NCBI RefSeq assembly: GCF_002088935.1
Contig: NZ_NCSS01000006.1
Span: 2,698,407 to 2,762,406 of the forward strand
Direction of reading: 5' to 3'
Source: Henriciella litoralis
GTDB lineage: Bacteria; Pseudomonadota; Alphaproteobacteria; Caulobacterales; Hyphomonadaceae
Length of the DNA stretch: 64,000 nt
Part shown: piece by piece, positions 1-9,413 of the stretch
Position numbering within the stretch: position 1 is the stretch's first letter
Layout: every line of letters starts with the position of its first letter
Notes under the pieces: model-generated
Told to the model about the DNA's origin: nothing
Database searches by the model: none
The model's input: the letters and a program-made list of their open reading frames with translations, nothing else
Program-made: the position numbers and the translations under genes

Positions 1-380
1 GCGAGCGTGTCGCCATTGTCGAGCGTGACAGAGCCGGCCTCTGCGTTCACATCACTGGCACGGGCATGAATGACGTCGATGCCGAGCGATTTCAGGCTGT
101 CATAAGTAAAGCGCTGCTGGCTGATGTCCCGCACGCCGCCGATGACGAGGTTGCTGAACGGGCAGGCGACGTATTCAGTTGCTGGCTCAACAAGTGTGAC
201 GCTCGCGTCTGGCAGATAGGTCTTGAGATACCGCGCGGCTGTCGCGCCGCCAAAGCCGCCGCCCACAACGACAAGCTTCGCCTTTGTTTGCGCAAGCGCA
301 TGCGGCGAGAGCAGGGCGAAGGCGGCGCTGCCTGTGAGGCCTGCGAGGACGTGCCGACGGTGAGGGAAAGGCCCTGTCAT
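1..380 (-). CDS. FAD-dependent flavocytochrome c/sulfide dehydrogenase-like oxidoreductase, N-terminal part
   Basis: Only the first 126 codons lie in the window; the gene runs off the left edge. The translation has an arginine pair (HRRHVLAG, residues 7-14), a hydrophobic stretch ending in ALAQ, which looks like a Tat-type export signal, and then a Rossmann FAD motif GGGFGG at about 40-45. The stretch VACPFSNLVIGG at 71-82 is typical of the flavoprotein subunit of flavocytochrome c sulfide dehydrogenase (FccB). The start ATG overlaps the stop of the upstream cytochrome gene by four bases, so the two are co-translated, as expected for an FccAB-like pair. Substrate is not proven; sulfide is only the family default, and the neighbouring Mo-hydroxylase makes another donor possible. 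Confidence 0.8.
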   Translation of the reverse strand, partial: MTGPFPHRRHVLAGLTGSAAFALLSPHALAQTKAKLVVVGGGFGGATAARYLKTYLPDASVTLVEPATEYVACPFSNLVIGGVRDISQQRFTYDSLKSLGIDVIHARASDVNAEAGSVTLDNGDTL

Positions 381-751
381 TCGGTGTCTCCCGCGATGTA
401 GGCGCTGACGGATTGAATCTCCGCATCCGAATAGCCGCGCATCAGGCGGTGCATGACCGTGGTGCCTTCGGCGTCAGTCTTATAAGCCATAAGGCGCTCG
501 CTTAGATCGGCGGCGGTGTACCCGTCCAGATTTGCGATCGCGCCGCCCTTTGCGCCATGACAGCCGGAGCAGGACAGGGCGAGGCTCGCCGGTTCGCTGA
601 GCCCCGACATGTCGGGGGCGTCTGACGTGCTGCTCGCCTCCGTTGAGGTTTCGGCGCTAGCGGCAGGGGTGTCAGCGGATGGATTGCAGGCGCTCATCAG
701 ACCGCCTGCAACCATCAATGCGAAAGGTAAGATCAGCGCCCTTTGCGTCAC
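377..751 (-). CDS. c-type cytochrome lipoprotein (FccA-like, single heme)
   Basis: A 124-residue protein with a lipoprotein signal (LMSAC, lipidated Cys22), a low-complexity Ala/Ser/Thr linker, and one heme-attachment motif CSGCH at 61-65. Met100 or Met104 could be the distal heme ligand. It probably sits in the periplasm anchored to a membrane. It overlaps the molybdopterin-subunit gene upstream (748-751) and the FAD-protein gene downstream, each by an ATGA, so all are one transcription unit. It could pass electrons from the molybdenum enzyme, from the FAD protein, or from both; the sequence does not decide. The small size and C-terminal helix pattern fit the class I cytochromes found beside FccB. 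Confidence 0.85.
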   Translation of the reverse strand: MTQRALILPFALMVAGGLMSACNPSADTPAASAETSTEASSTSDAPDMSGLSEPASLALSCSGCHGAKGGAIANLDGYTAADLSERLMAYKTDAEGTTVMHRLMRGYSDAEIQSVSAYIAGDTE

Positions 752-2958
752 GCGTCCCTCAGGTTTTGATCCTTGATCGGCAGCTGGCGCACCCGCTTGC
801 CGGTGGCCGCATAGATGGCGTTGAGAACCGCTGGTGTCGCAACAGCGATTGTAGGTTCGCCCACGCCGCCCCAGAAGCCGCCTGATGGCATCACAATGGT
901 TTCGACTTCCGGCATGTCGGCGATGCGCATGGAGTTGTAGGTGTCGAAATTCTTCTGCTGGGTTTCACCGTTTTCGAAGGTGATTTCCTGATAGAGCGCG
1001 GCCGACAGTCCGTACACGAATGAACCAGCAACCTGCGCGTCGATCTGTTGTGGATTGACCGCGATGCCTGGGTCGGTGGCCGCAACAATCCGGTCGACCT
1101 TGAGTTTGCCATCATCATCGACTGTGACCTCGGCGCACGCGGCTGTGTAGGCGCCGAATGAATAGAACGCGCAGAGGCCGCGCGCCTTGCCATCGTCAGA
1201 GCCCCAGCCGGATTTCTCGGCGACGGCTCTCAGGACGGCGGCCAGTTCAGGCGTGTCCTGCATGTATTCCAGACGAAATTCCAGCGGGTCGCGGCCAGCC
1301 GCATGGGCGAGCTCGTCCATGAAACATTCCAGATAGATGGCATTCTGGTTGGCGTTCACGCCGCGCCAGAAGCCGGGACGGACCGGTGGGTTCCGCATGG
1401 CGTGATCAAACTGGATGGCCGGGAAGGTGTATTTCAGCGTCTGGTCTTCTGCGCCGGGCGATTTGCCCATCGGAAGAAGGCCCTGGAACGCGTAAGGGTC
1501 CATGCCATTGCGCAGGGCTTGCGGCATCAAACCGGAGAGGATCGACTGACCGGCCAGCCGGATCTTGATCCCGACAAGCTTGCCATCCGCGTCGAGCGCG
1601 CCCTGACAGCGTGCCTTGGTGATCGGATGGTAGAAGCCATGTTGCATGTCTTCTTCGCGCGACCAGATCAGCTTGATCGGTGTGCCTGGCATCTGCTTGG
1701 CGATCGAGACAACCTGACTGACATAGTCACTCATGCCGCGTCGGCCGAAACCGCCGCCGAGCAGCTGTTTGTAGACGTCGCACTGGGCGATTGGCAGGCC
1801 GGAGGCTTCGGCGGCCGCGGCAAGCGCAGCCTCACCATTCTGCGTCGGGCACCAGACGTCGCACTTGTCTTCTGTCCAGACGGCTGTCGCGGTCATCGGC
1901 TCCATGCAGGCATGGTTCTGCAAGGGCGCGTTGTAGCGGGCTTCGACGATCTGTGCGGCGCCATCAAATGCGGCGTCCACATCGCCTTTCTGGTTGCCCA
2001 TGAAGGCTTCGTCGGCTTCCAGGGCGCTGTCGAGCTCGGCTTCGAAAGCTGAACTGGAGAAGTCCGATCCTTCGCCCGGCGTCCATTCAACCGGAAGCGC
2101 GTCAATCGCCTTCTTGGCTTGCCACCAATAGTCGGCAACGACGGCGACGCCCGGAAATTGGCCATCGACTTCGAGGACTTTGCGCACACCCGGCATCGAG
2201 GACACTGCATCGGCATCGAAGGAGGCAAGCGTGCCGCCGCGCATCGGGGCCTGTTTGATAGCGGCGTTGAGCATGCCGTCGAGCTTGATGTCGGAGCTGT
2301 ATTGCTGGGCGCCAGTTGTCTTGTCGATAGTGTCGAGGCGCTGTTTAGGCTGACCGGCAATTGTCCACTCGGACGGGTCTTTCAGCTTGATGTCGGTCGG
2401 CGGGGTGAGCTTGCTGGCGGCGTCGGCGACGGCGCCATAGGTCAGCGTGTTGCCGGATGGCCCGTGCGTGATGACACCTTTGGAGACCGAACATTCGCCA
2501 ACGGGAACCTCCCACTCGTTTGAGGCCGCTTCGATCAGCATCAGGCGGGCAGCGGCGCCGCCTTCACGGACATATTGATGGCTGCCGCGAATGCCGCGGG
2601 AGCCGCCGGTGGAGAAGTCTTTCCAGACCCGGTCGCGGGCAAGGTTTTCGCCTGGTGTCGGGTATTCGGTGACGACCTTGTCCCAGTCGCATTCAAGCTC
2701 TTCTGCGACGAGCTGGGCGAGACCGGTGAGCGTGCCCTGTCCCATCTCGGAGCGCGCGATGCGGATGGTGACCACATCGTCATTGCCGATATGGACCCAG
2801 GCGTTCACTTCAGGATTGGGTTCGGCGTTCGCGGCGGCATCCGTGTCGGAAGCGTCGTCGCCGCCCGGTGCGCAGGAGGCCAGAATGCCGATCGTCAGAC
2901 CGGCAGCGCCAGTGCCGATGATGAAATTGCGGCGTGAGAGGCGGAATGTGTCAGCCAT
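748..2958 (-). CDS. Molybdopterin-binding subunit of an IorB-type aldehyde/N-heterocycle hydroxylase
   Basis: A 736-residue xanthine-oxidase-family large subunit of the isoquinoline 1-oxidoreductase (IorB) type. Residues 8-12 (SRRNF) followed by a hydrophobic stretch form a Tat export signal, and Cys29 (LASC) could also be lipidated. The family's molybdenum-cofactor motif GGGFGRRG is at 401-408, and the likely catalytic base is Glu701 in GVGEP near the C-terminus. The enzyme hydroxylates aldehydes or N-heterocycles with water and passes electrons to the partner 2Fe-2S subunit encoded just upstream (3428-2973), then probably to the cytochrome downstream. Length and domain order match IorB rather than XdhB or CoxL. 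The substrate cannot be read from sequence. Confidence 0.9.
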   Translation of the reverse strand: MADTFRLSRRNFIIGTGAAGLTIGILASCAPGGDDASDTDAAANAEPNPEVNAWVHIGNDDVVTIRIARSEMGQGTLTGLAQLVAEELECDWDKVVTEYPTPGENLARDRVWKDFSTGGSRGIRGSHQYVREGGAAARLMLIEAASNEWEVPVGECSVSKGVITHGPSGNTLTYGAVADAASKLTPPTDIKLKDPSEWTIAGQPKQRLDTIDKTTGAQQYSSDIKLDGMLNAAIKQAPMRGGTLASFDADAVSSMPGVRKVLEVDGQFPGVAVVADYWWQAKKAIDALPVEWTPGEGSDFSSSAFEAELDSALEADEAFMGNQKGDVDAAFDGAAQIVEARYNAPLQNHACMEPMTATAVWTEDKCDVWCPTQNGEAALAAAAEASGLPIAQCDVYKQLLGGGFGRRGMSDYVSQVVSIAKQMPGTPIKLIWSREEDMQHGFYHPITKARCQGALDADGKLVGIKIRLAGQSILSGLMPQALRNGMDPYAFQGLLPMGKSPGAEDQTLKYTFPAIQFDHAMRNPPVRPGFWRGVNANQNAIYLECFMDELAHAAGRDPLEFRLEYMQDTPELAAVLRAVAEKSGWGSDDGKARGLCAFYSFGAYTAACAEVTVDDDGKLKVDRIVAATDPGIAVNPQQIDAQVAGSFVYGLSAALYQEITFENGETQQKNFDTYNSMRIADMPEVETIVMPSGGFWGGVGEPTIAVATPAVLNAIYAATGKRVRQLPIKDQNLRDA

Positions 2959-2972
2959 GTCGTGTCTCCCCC

Positions 2973-3428
2973 TCAGGCTTTCTTGGTCTTGGCGAGATGG
3001 ATGCCGGGACGAACCCGGGCAAATGTCCCGCAGCGGCAGATATTTGTGATCTGCTGGTCGATGTCTTCGTCCGTGGCGTCCGGCTTCTCATTGAGCAGGG
3101 CAGCGGCGGCCATGATCATGCCGGGCTGGCAGTAGCCGCACTGGGGGATATCCATCTCGACCCAGGCTTGCTGGACGGGGTGGCTCCCATCCTCGGACAG
3201 GCCTTCGATCGTTGTGATGTTCTCTTCGCCAGTCAGCGCGCCGACCGGATAGGTGCAGGAGCGAACGGCGCGACCGTCGATATGGATCGTGCAGGAGCCG
3301 CACTGAGCGATGCCGCACCCATATTTTGTGCCGGTCAGTCCCAGATGCTCTCGGATAACCCAGAGTAGCGGTGTCGATTCATCCGCGTCTACAGTTACCG
3401 TCTCACCATTTACCTTGATATCAGCCAT
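2973..3428 (-). CDS. (2Fe-2S)-binding small subunit of the IorAB-type molybdenum hydroxylase
   Basis: A 151-residue protein with the two iron-sulfur domains of the xanthine-oxidase family: a plant-ferredoxin-like cluster held by Cys38, Cys43, Cys46 and Cys58, and an all-helical second cluster with CGYC at 97-100 and CRC at 131-133. It lacks a signal peptide, as usual for IorA, which is exported folded with the Tat-tagged large subunit. It is the first gene of the operon and is followed 14 bases later by the molybdopterin subunit. Electrons pass from the Mo centre through these clusters to the cytochrome. Confidence 0.92.
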   Translation of the reverse strand: MADIKVNGETVTVDADESTPLLWVIREHLGLTGTKYGCGIAQCGSCTIHIDGRAVRSCTYPVGALTGEENITTIEGLSEDGSHPVQQAWVEMDIPQCGYCQPGMIMAAAALLNEKPDATDEDIDQQITNICRCGTFARVRPGIHLAKTKKA

Positions 3429-3584
3429 GACCCTGTCCTCCTCCGGCGTTGCGGTGTCGTGCGATTGGACCGGCGATGCTGCTATGCAGTCCGCCAGGTT
3501 GGGGGAAATGCCCGCAAATCGACCTTAACCTCTATCAACACTAGAGCGATGCCTTACGCCACGCCAGTGCACGGGCCAAAAAAA

Positions 3585-6500
3585 CTATGGGTCGATTGTG
3601 CGAACAGGACCGTAGCCACCGGCGCCGGGGGTGAGGATGGTGATCGCGTCGCCAACGTTGAGGTTGGCTGTGGCGACGCCGGTGATGCTTTCGCGGGTGC
3701 CATCCTGTCTCTCGACCCATTGCTGCCCGGTTGCGCCGGGGGCTGCCCCTTTGAGGCCGAAGGGCGGGACTTCTCTTGAGGAAGAGACGAGGGTGGCAAC
3801 GGTTTGGCTGAGCGCACGTACACGGCGGATCACCCCGTCGCCGCCCGTGAATTCTCCCTTGCCGCCGGAGCCTTGCCGCAGCGCGAAGGCCTCAATGCGG
3901 AGCGGGTAACCCATCTCCATGATTTCAGGATCAGTGATGCGGGTATTCGTCATGTGGGTGTGGACCCCGCCCGCGCCATCAAAACCGGGGCCAGCACCGC
4001 TGCCGCCGCAAATGGTTTCGTAATATTGGTAGGTGTCGTTTCCGAAGAGCAGATTGTTCATTGTGCCTTGCGACGCGGCAGAGGCGCCGAGGGCGCCGAG
4101 AAGCACATTGCAGACGGCCTGGCTGACTTCGGTATTGCCTGCAACCACGGCGGCGCCATGTGAGGGCGACAGGAAAGATCCATCCGGGATCACCAGCTCC
4201 AGCGGACGCATACAGCCTTCATTAAGTGGGAGTTCGTCGCGCACAAGGCATCTGAAGACGTAGAGCACCGCTGAGCGGCAGACGACGGGCGGGGCATTGA
4301 AATTGCCGGGTCGCTGAGGGCCTGTGCCCGTAAAGTCGATTACAGCGCTTCGGGTTTCGCGATTGACCCGGACGCTGACGCAGAGGGGCAGGCCGTCATC
4401 CATCTCGATCTGCATTTCGCCGTCGTTCAGCCGGTCGATGACGCGTCTTACGCTTTCCTCGGCATTGTCGAGCACGTGGCCGGCATAGTTGGCGACGCCC
4501 TCCCAGCCATATCTGTCGACCATGGCGAGCATGTCGTTCGCGCCAGCCCGGTTGGCGGCGATCTGGGCGCGGATGTCGGAGATGTTGGCGTCTGGGTTGC
4601 GGGCAGGATAGGGCGCGCCGAGCAACAGATCGCGCAAAGCCGCTTCCTGAAACTCGCCTTCGCTGAGGACTAGCAGGTCGTCGATGATGACGCCTTCCTC
4701 TTCGAGGCTTTTGGCATCGGGCGGAGTGGAGCCGGGGGTTAGTCCGCCAATATCGGCGTGATGACCACGATTGGCGACGAAGAAGCGGATTGATGCGCCG
4801 GTGCGGTCAAAAACCGGGGCGATCAGGGTGACGTCTGGCAGGTGCGTGCCGCCATTGAAGGGGTTGTTGAGGGCGATCATGTCGCCCGGTTGCAGCGTTG
4901 CCCCGCGGCTGGCGAGGACCGTGCGCACACTCTCGCCCATGGCGCCGAGGTGGACCGGCATATGCGGGGCATTGGCGAGGAGGCGGCCCTTGTCGTCGAA
5001 GACCGCGCAGGAGAAGTCGAGCCGTTCCTTGATGTTCACGCTGGTGGCTGTGTCGCGCAGCACAGCACCCATCCGCTCGGCGACGGACATGAACATGTTG
5101 TTGAAGAGCTCAAGCAGGACCGGGTCTGGCGTTTCGGTGGCGGCGATCAGCTCACGCGGGGCCGCTTCATCGCGGGTGAGAACGAGCTCGCCGCCCTGCT
5201 CGACGCGGGCGGTCCAGCCTTTGTCGATGACGCTGGTGCCGGTCGCCTCGCTGATCAGGGCAGGACCTTTCAGCTCTGTGCCGGGCGTCAGCGTGGCGCG
5301 CGGATAGATGTGCGTGTCACATGGCTCGCCTGCCGACCAGAAGCGGGCGGGGCGCGGCGATGTTGGCTCGGTAGAGGCACTTGTCTGAAGCGCGCTTGCC
5401 GGTGGGCCGGGGCGGCGGGCTTCACAGGAGACTGTTTCAAGGATCAGCGCGCGGCCTGGGCTCGCAAAGCCGAATTGCTGCTGGTGCTTTGCTTCGAAGG
5501 CAGCGCGCATGGAGGCGATGTCACCGAACGGCACGTCGATGGCGGTGTCCGTGCCCTGATAGCGAAGGCCAGCGCTGCTTTTCCATTCGAGGCCATTGGG
5601 GCCGAGGCGCGCCTCGACGGTCTGGCGAAGGGCTTCGATCCGCTCACGGGCTGTTTTCAGGCTGTCTTCATCGAGCGGGCGTTCAATCGAGGCGCGGGCG
5701 ATATCGATTTCGTCCGAGAGGCCGATGCCGACAGCTGACAGAACACCCGCGAGTGGGTGAATGATGATGGTCCGGATGGAGAGCTCATCTGCGACGAGGC
5801 AGGCATGTTGCCCGCCAGCCCCGCCAAAGCATTGCAGCGCGAAATCTGCCGGGTCACGCCCGCGTTCCAGCGTTACCTTGGCGATGGCGCGGGCCATATT
5901 CGCGACCGCGATGCGAAGGAAACCATCAGCGACGCCTTCGGGCGTCTGCGGGATGTCGGTTTCAGCCTCGATCTGCTTGGCGAGCGTTTCGAATTTCTGT
6001 CTCACCGTTTCAGCGTCCAGTGGCTGGTCTTGATCGGGGCCGAAGACTGCAGGGAAGGCGTCTGGCTGAATACGGCCGAGGCAGATATTGGCGTCGGTGA
6101 CGGTAAGGGGGCCGCCGCGCCGGTAGGCGGCTGGGCCCGGATTGGCGCCTGCACTGTCCGGCCCGGCCTGCAATCGGCCCTGATCGAACTTCAGGATGGA
6201 GCCGCCACCAGCGGCGACCGTGTTGATATCCATCATCGGGACACGGAGCGGCGTTCCAGCGACCTCGGTTTCGGTGACGCGCTCGAAATCGCCTTCATAG
6301 ACGCAGATGTCGGTGGAGGTGCCGCCCATATCGAAGCCGATGATGCGGCTGTGGCCGATGGCTTCGGCTGTGCGGGCCGCGCCGACGACACCGCCAGCCG
6401 GGCCGGAGAGGATCGCATCCTTGCCCTGAAAATTGCGCGCATCCATCAGCCCGCCATTGGACTGCATGAAGTGAAGCTCCGTTCCGCCCAGCTCGCCTGC

Positions 6501-7190
6501 GACCTGATCGACATAGCGGCGCAGGACCGGCGTCAGATAGGCGTCAGTTGTGCCGGTTGCGGCGCGCGCGACATAGCCCGCCAGTGGATCGGCTTGATGG
6601 CTGAGCGAGACGGTCTTGAACCCTGCTTCGCGGGCAAGCTCTCCGAGGCGCAGCTCATGGCCTGGATGTTTCCAGGCGTGGAGGAGGGCGATGGCGCACG
6701 CTTCGATCCCGTCCCTGCGGGCGGCTTTGAGCGCGTCGAGTGCAGCGGCTTCATCAAGGGCGGTGAGGTCATTGCCGTCAAGATCGACCCGGCCATCGAC
6801 TTCGACGACCCGCTCATACAGCGTCGCCGGTCGGTCAATCTCAAGGTCGAACAGGCGAGGGCGGGCCTGGCGTCCGATGATGAGGAGATCGGCAAAGCCG
6901 CGATTGACGAGGAGCAGGGTCCGCGCGCCCTTTCGTTCGAGCAAGGCATTGGTCGCGACAGTCGTGCCCATTCGCACTTGCGCGATGTCATCGACGGGCA
7001 GAGGCGAGCCAGCGGGGCTGCCGGTCAGACGGCGGATGCCTTCGATGGCGGCATCGGGGTAAGCTTCAGGGTTTTCGCTGAGTAGCTTGGCAACGCGGGT
7101 CTCGCCGCCCGGCGCACGGGCGACGATGTCGGTGAACGTGCCGCCTCGGTCGATCCAGAATTGCCACTTGTCAGTCATTTCGGCGCTCAT
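3585..7190 (-). CDS. Fused hydantoinase A/hydantoinase B (5-oxoprolinase family) protein
   Basis: At 1201 residues this is the HyuA-HyuB fusion typical of ATP-dependent 5-oxoprolinase. The N-terminal part (about 10-490) has the actin-like nucleotide-binding signatures [10 protein letters not shown] near residue 14 and a second phosphate loop in [10 protein letters not shown]. The hydantoinase B part fills about 700-1190 with [12 protein letters not shown] and [13 protein letters not shown] motifs. The expected reaction is ATP-driven opening of a cyclic amide (5-oxoproline or a hydantoin). Its ATG overlaps the stop of the transporter gene upstream by four bases. It has no signal peptide, so it is cytoplasmic. 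Exact substrate is uncertain, because fused members of this family also include N-methylhydantoinases and acetone-carboxylase-like enzymes. Confidence 0.88.
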   Translation of the reverse strand: MSAEMTDKWQFWIDRGGTFTDIVARAPGGETRVAKLLSENPEAYPDAAIEGIRRLTGSPAGSPLPVDDIAQVRMGTTVATNALLERKGARTLLLVNRGFADLLIIGRQARPRLFDLEIDRPATLYERVVEVDGRVDLDGNDLTALDEAAALDALKAARRDGIEACAIALLHAWKHPGHELRLGELAREAGFKTVSLSHQADPLAGYVARAATGTTDAYLTPVLRRYVDQVAGELGGTELHFMQSNGGLMDARNFQGKDAILSGPAGGVVGAARTAEAIGHSRIIGFDMGGTSTDICVYEGDFERVTETEVAGTPLRVPMMDINTVAAGGGSILKFDQGRLQAGPDSAGANPGPAAYRRGGPLTVTDANICLGRIQPDAFPAVFGPDQDQPLDAETVRQKFETLAKQIEAETDIPQTPEGVADGFLRIAVANMARAIAKVTLERGRDPADFALQCFGGAGGQHACLVADELSIRTIIIHPLAGVLSAVGIGLSDEIDIARASIERPLDEDSLKTARERIEALRQTVEARLGPNGLEWKSSAGLRYQGTDTAIDVPFGDIASMRAAFEAKHQQQFGFASPGRALILETVSCEARRPGPPASALQTSASTEPTSPRPARFWSAGEPCDTHIYPRATLTPGTELKGPALISEATGTSVIDKGWTARVEQGGELVLTRDEAAPRELIAATETPDPVLLELFNNMFMSVAERMGAVLRDTATSVNIKERLDFSCAVFDDKGRLLANAPHMPVHLGAMGESVRTVLASRGATLQPGDMIALNNPFNGGTHLPDVTLIAPVFDRTGASIRFFVANRGHHADIGGLTPGSTPPDAKSLEEEGVIIDDLLVLSEGEFQEAALRDLLLGAPYPARNPDANISDIRAQIAANRAGANDMLAMVDRYGWEGVANYAGHVLDNAEESVRRVIDRLNDGEMQIEMDDGLPLCVSVRVNRETRSAVIDFTGTGPQRPGNFNAPPVVCRSAVLYVFRCLVRDELPLNEGCMRPLELVIPDGSFLSPSHGAAVVAGNTEVSQAVCNVLLGALGASAASQGTMNNLLFGNDTYQYYETICGGSGAGPGFDGAGGVHTHMTNTRITDPEIMEMGYPLRIEAFALRQGSGGKGEFTGGDGVIRRVRALSQTVATLVSSSREVPPFGLKGAAPGATGQQWVERQDGTRESITGVATANLNVGDAITILTPGAGGYGPVRTIDP

Positions 7191-8428
7191 CCGCCAAGCA
7201 CCGTGCTGACCGCCCGCCAGATGCCGCGCAGCCCGATCATCAGGGTGACGAGGATGACAAGACCGCCAGCAACGTTTGCGACAACACCGTTCGTTGCGTC
7301 GCCGAGCACGGATTTGCGGTTCATGACGTAGAGCAGGAAGACAGCAATGATCGGTAGCAGCAGACCGTTGGCCGCCTGCGCGGTCACGATGAGCGACACC
7401 GCGTCGATGCCAAGCAGGGAAATGCCCGCGCCGATGGCGACGATGGCAAGGGCGACAGCGCGGAAGCGATTGGTCTGGCCCGCCTCGGTTTTGGCCGGAA
7501 AGATTTCAGTGAGCGCATAGGCGGTGGCCATGGGCGCGGTGATGGCAGAGGTCAGCCCCGCTGCAAAGAGGCCGATGCCAACAAGATAGCGGGCGGCAGG
7601 GCCGAAGGCGGGCTCTAGCGATATCGCCATGTCACGTGCGTTTGAGACATCGAGACCTAAGACAAAGAGGCTGCCGGCAGCGGTGGAGAGGATCAGCAGC
7701 GAGACGATGCCGCCAAGCCCGATCGAGATGGCCGAGTCGCGGCGCGCTGCGGTCAGCTTGTCCGGCGTTTGCCAGTGATTGCGGGCGGAGGCGGCGTGCA
7801 GGAACAGATTGTAGGGCACGATTGTCGTGCCAATTAAGGCGATGACTGTGAGCTGAGCACCGTCGGGTATGGACGGGACAAGACCACTGGCAAGCGCGCC
7901 GAAGTCTGGCCGCACGAGGATCGCTGCGACGACGAAAGCGAGGCTCATCACGAGGACAAGGCTGACGAGAATGCGCTCAATCGGTTTGTACTTGCCAATC
8001 AGGAGGACAGCGGCCGCCACGAGCGCGAGGCAGCCGACCAGAAGTTTGCGCGCGCCATCGCCAATGATGGCTTCAAGGCCGAGGACGCCGCCAGCAAGAT
8101 TGCCGCCTTCATAGGCTGCATTACCGACTGCCAAAGCGAGGATGATCAGGCCTGCTGCAACGAATTTGGCGAGCGGGCCGGAGAGGCTCATCATCAGGGC
8201 TTCGCCTAGCCCGCGCCGTGCCCCAGCGCCAAGACGCGCGGCCATGTCCTGCAGGATTATCGTCGCGATGGTCGCGAAGACGAGGGTCCAGACGAGGGCG
8301 TAGCCGAAATTGGCACCGGCCAGCGTGCAGGCGGTGACGGTGCCCGGCCCGATAAAGGCGGCGGCAACGAGGACACCTGGCCCCATTGAGAGTTTCATAT
8401 ATCTGCCGCCCACGCTGCGATCACTCAT
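7187..8428 (-). CDS. NRAMP-related divalent metal ion transporter, divergent metal site
   Basis: A 413-residue polytopic membrane protein with about eleven helices and the NRAMP fold signature in the first helix (AGANFGYAL following GPGT). The canonical DPGN of helix 1 reads GPGT at 27-30, and the helix-6 MPHN reads VPYN at 204-207, so the Asp, Asn and Met that normally bind Mn or Fe are all missing. It therefore belongs to an NRAMP-related side branch and the transported substrate is open; a metal, proton or small organic molecule are all possible. The gene overlaps the 5-oxoprolinase gene by four bases, which suggests a joint role. An alternative start is Met11 (8398), preceded by a GGCGG stretch. 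Confidence 0.85.
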   Translation of the reverse strand: MSDRSVGGRYMKLSMGPGVLVAAAFIGPGTVTACTLAGANFGYALVWTLVFATIATIILQDMAARLGAGARRGLGEALMMSLSGPLAKFVAAGLIILALAVGNAAYEGGNLAGGVLGLEAIIGDGARKLLVGCLALVAAAVLLIGKYKPIERILVSLVLVMSLAFVVAAILVRPDFGALASGLVPSIPDGAQLTVIALIGTTIVPYNLFLHAASARNHWQTPDKLTAARRDSAISIGLGGIVSLLILSTAAGSLFVLGLDVSNARDMAISLEPAFGPAARYLVGIGLFAAGLTSAITAPMATAYALTEIFPAKTEAGQTNRFRAVALAIVAIGAGISLLGIDAVSLIVTAQAANGLLLPIIAVFLLYVMNRKSVLGDATNGVVANVAGGLVILVTLMIGLRGIWRAVSTVLGG

Positions 8429-8488
8429 GGGTGGTTTTGCACTGTGGCAGATGGAATGTCGACAGGCGGCGGGGTGGCTGTGGCCCGA

Positions 8489-9238
8489 CTATGATCCGCC
8501 GTCGACGCGCAGGATTGTGCCGGTGGTAAAGCTCGACGCATCGCTGGCCAGGCAGAGCGCTGCGGTCACGATCTCTTCAGGCTTGCCCGGACGCCCGAGG
8601 GCGTTGTCGGATGACTGCCGCATCTCTTCTGGCCAGGCTTTGGAAATGTCGGTCAGGAACGGGCCTGCCGAGATCGTGTTCACGCGGACCTTTGGGCCAT
8701 ATTCGCGCGCGAACGAGACGGTCATTGCGTTCAGCGCGGCCTTGGCGCCGCTATAGGGCACAACTTCCGGCAGGGGCATGAGCGCGCCGGTCGACGAGAT
8801 GTTGATGATCACGCCGCCGTCGCCATCAGCCATCCGCTTGCCGACGCTCGCGCCAAGCCGGAACGGGCCTTTGAAATTGAGGTTCAGCACACTGTCAAAG
8901 AGGCTTTCGGGCACCTCATGGCTTGGGACGCGTGGGCTCATCCCGGCATTGTTGACGAGGATGTCGATCTTGCCGAACGCGTCATAGGCCTGCTCGACCA
9001 TCGCATCGATCTCATCCCATTTGCCGCAATGGGCGCTGATGGCGAGGGCTTTGCGGCCCATTGCCCGGACCTCTTCGGCGACCTCTTCGCACGCTTCGAG
9101 TTTGCGGCTCACGATGATCGTGTCTGCGCCCTGCTCAGCGAAGGCTTTCACCATCTGGTAGCCGAGGCCCCGGCTGCCGCCGGTGACCAGAACGGTCTTG
9201 CCAGAGAAATCAAAAAGGCGGCTTGCAAGGTCAGTCAT
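8489..9238 (-). CDS. Short-chain dehydrogenase/reductase
   Basis: A classical SDR of 249 residues from the MTDLASRLF start. The cofactor loop TGGSRGLG is at 19-26, NNAG at 96-99, the catalytic serine in NISST near 148-149, and YSGAK at 162-166 supplies the catalytic Tyr and Lys. Arg45 just after the second strand (VSRK) suggests NADP preference. A longer reading frame begins 26 codons upstream, but that extension lacks any SDR feature, so the shorter start is preferred. It is divergent from the ROK kinase gene. The substrate is unknown; the fold and motif set resemble gluconate-5-dehydrogenase-type members. Confidence 0.88.
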   Translation of the reverse strand: MTDLASRLFDFSGKTVLVTGGSRGLGYQMVKAFAEQGADTIIVSRKLEACEEVAEEVRAMGRKALAISAHCGKWDEIDAMVEQAYDAFGKIDILVNNAGMSPRVPSHEVPESLFDSVLNLNFKGPFRLGASVGKRMADGDGGVIINISSTGALMPLPEVVPYSGAKAALNAMTVSFAREYGPKVRVNTISAGPFLTDISKAWPEEMRQSSDNALGRPGKPEEIVTAALCLASDASSFTTGTILRVDGGS

Positions 9239-9341
9239 CAGTGTCGCTCCGTGTGGTGTCGGGGCGTAGATATGCAGGAAGTCGGGGCAAGACAATCGCT
9301 GTCGAAGGTTTCCCACGCGTCCACTCGAGGTCAGATTTCAA

Positions 9342-9363
9342 GCGCATGCCTCGCCTGATGCGC
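9342..9363. promoter_or_regulatory. Inverted repeat between SDR and ROK kinase genes
   Basis: A perfect 6-base inverted repeat GCGCAT...ATGCGC separated by 10 bases lies in the divergent intergenic region, about 50 bases before the ROK-kinase start. It has the size of an operator half-site pair but no regulator gene is nearby. Confidence 0.25.
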
Positions 9364-9413
9364 CAGGCTGTGCCATCCATCACGCTAGAGGCGCAGGATG
9401 AAAAGAGAGGCTC

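Noticed and set aside
5757..7085. A 442-codon plus-strand frame inside the 5-oxoprolinase gene
   Set aside because: It is the complement of the coding strand, with no recognisable domain.
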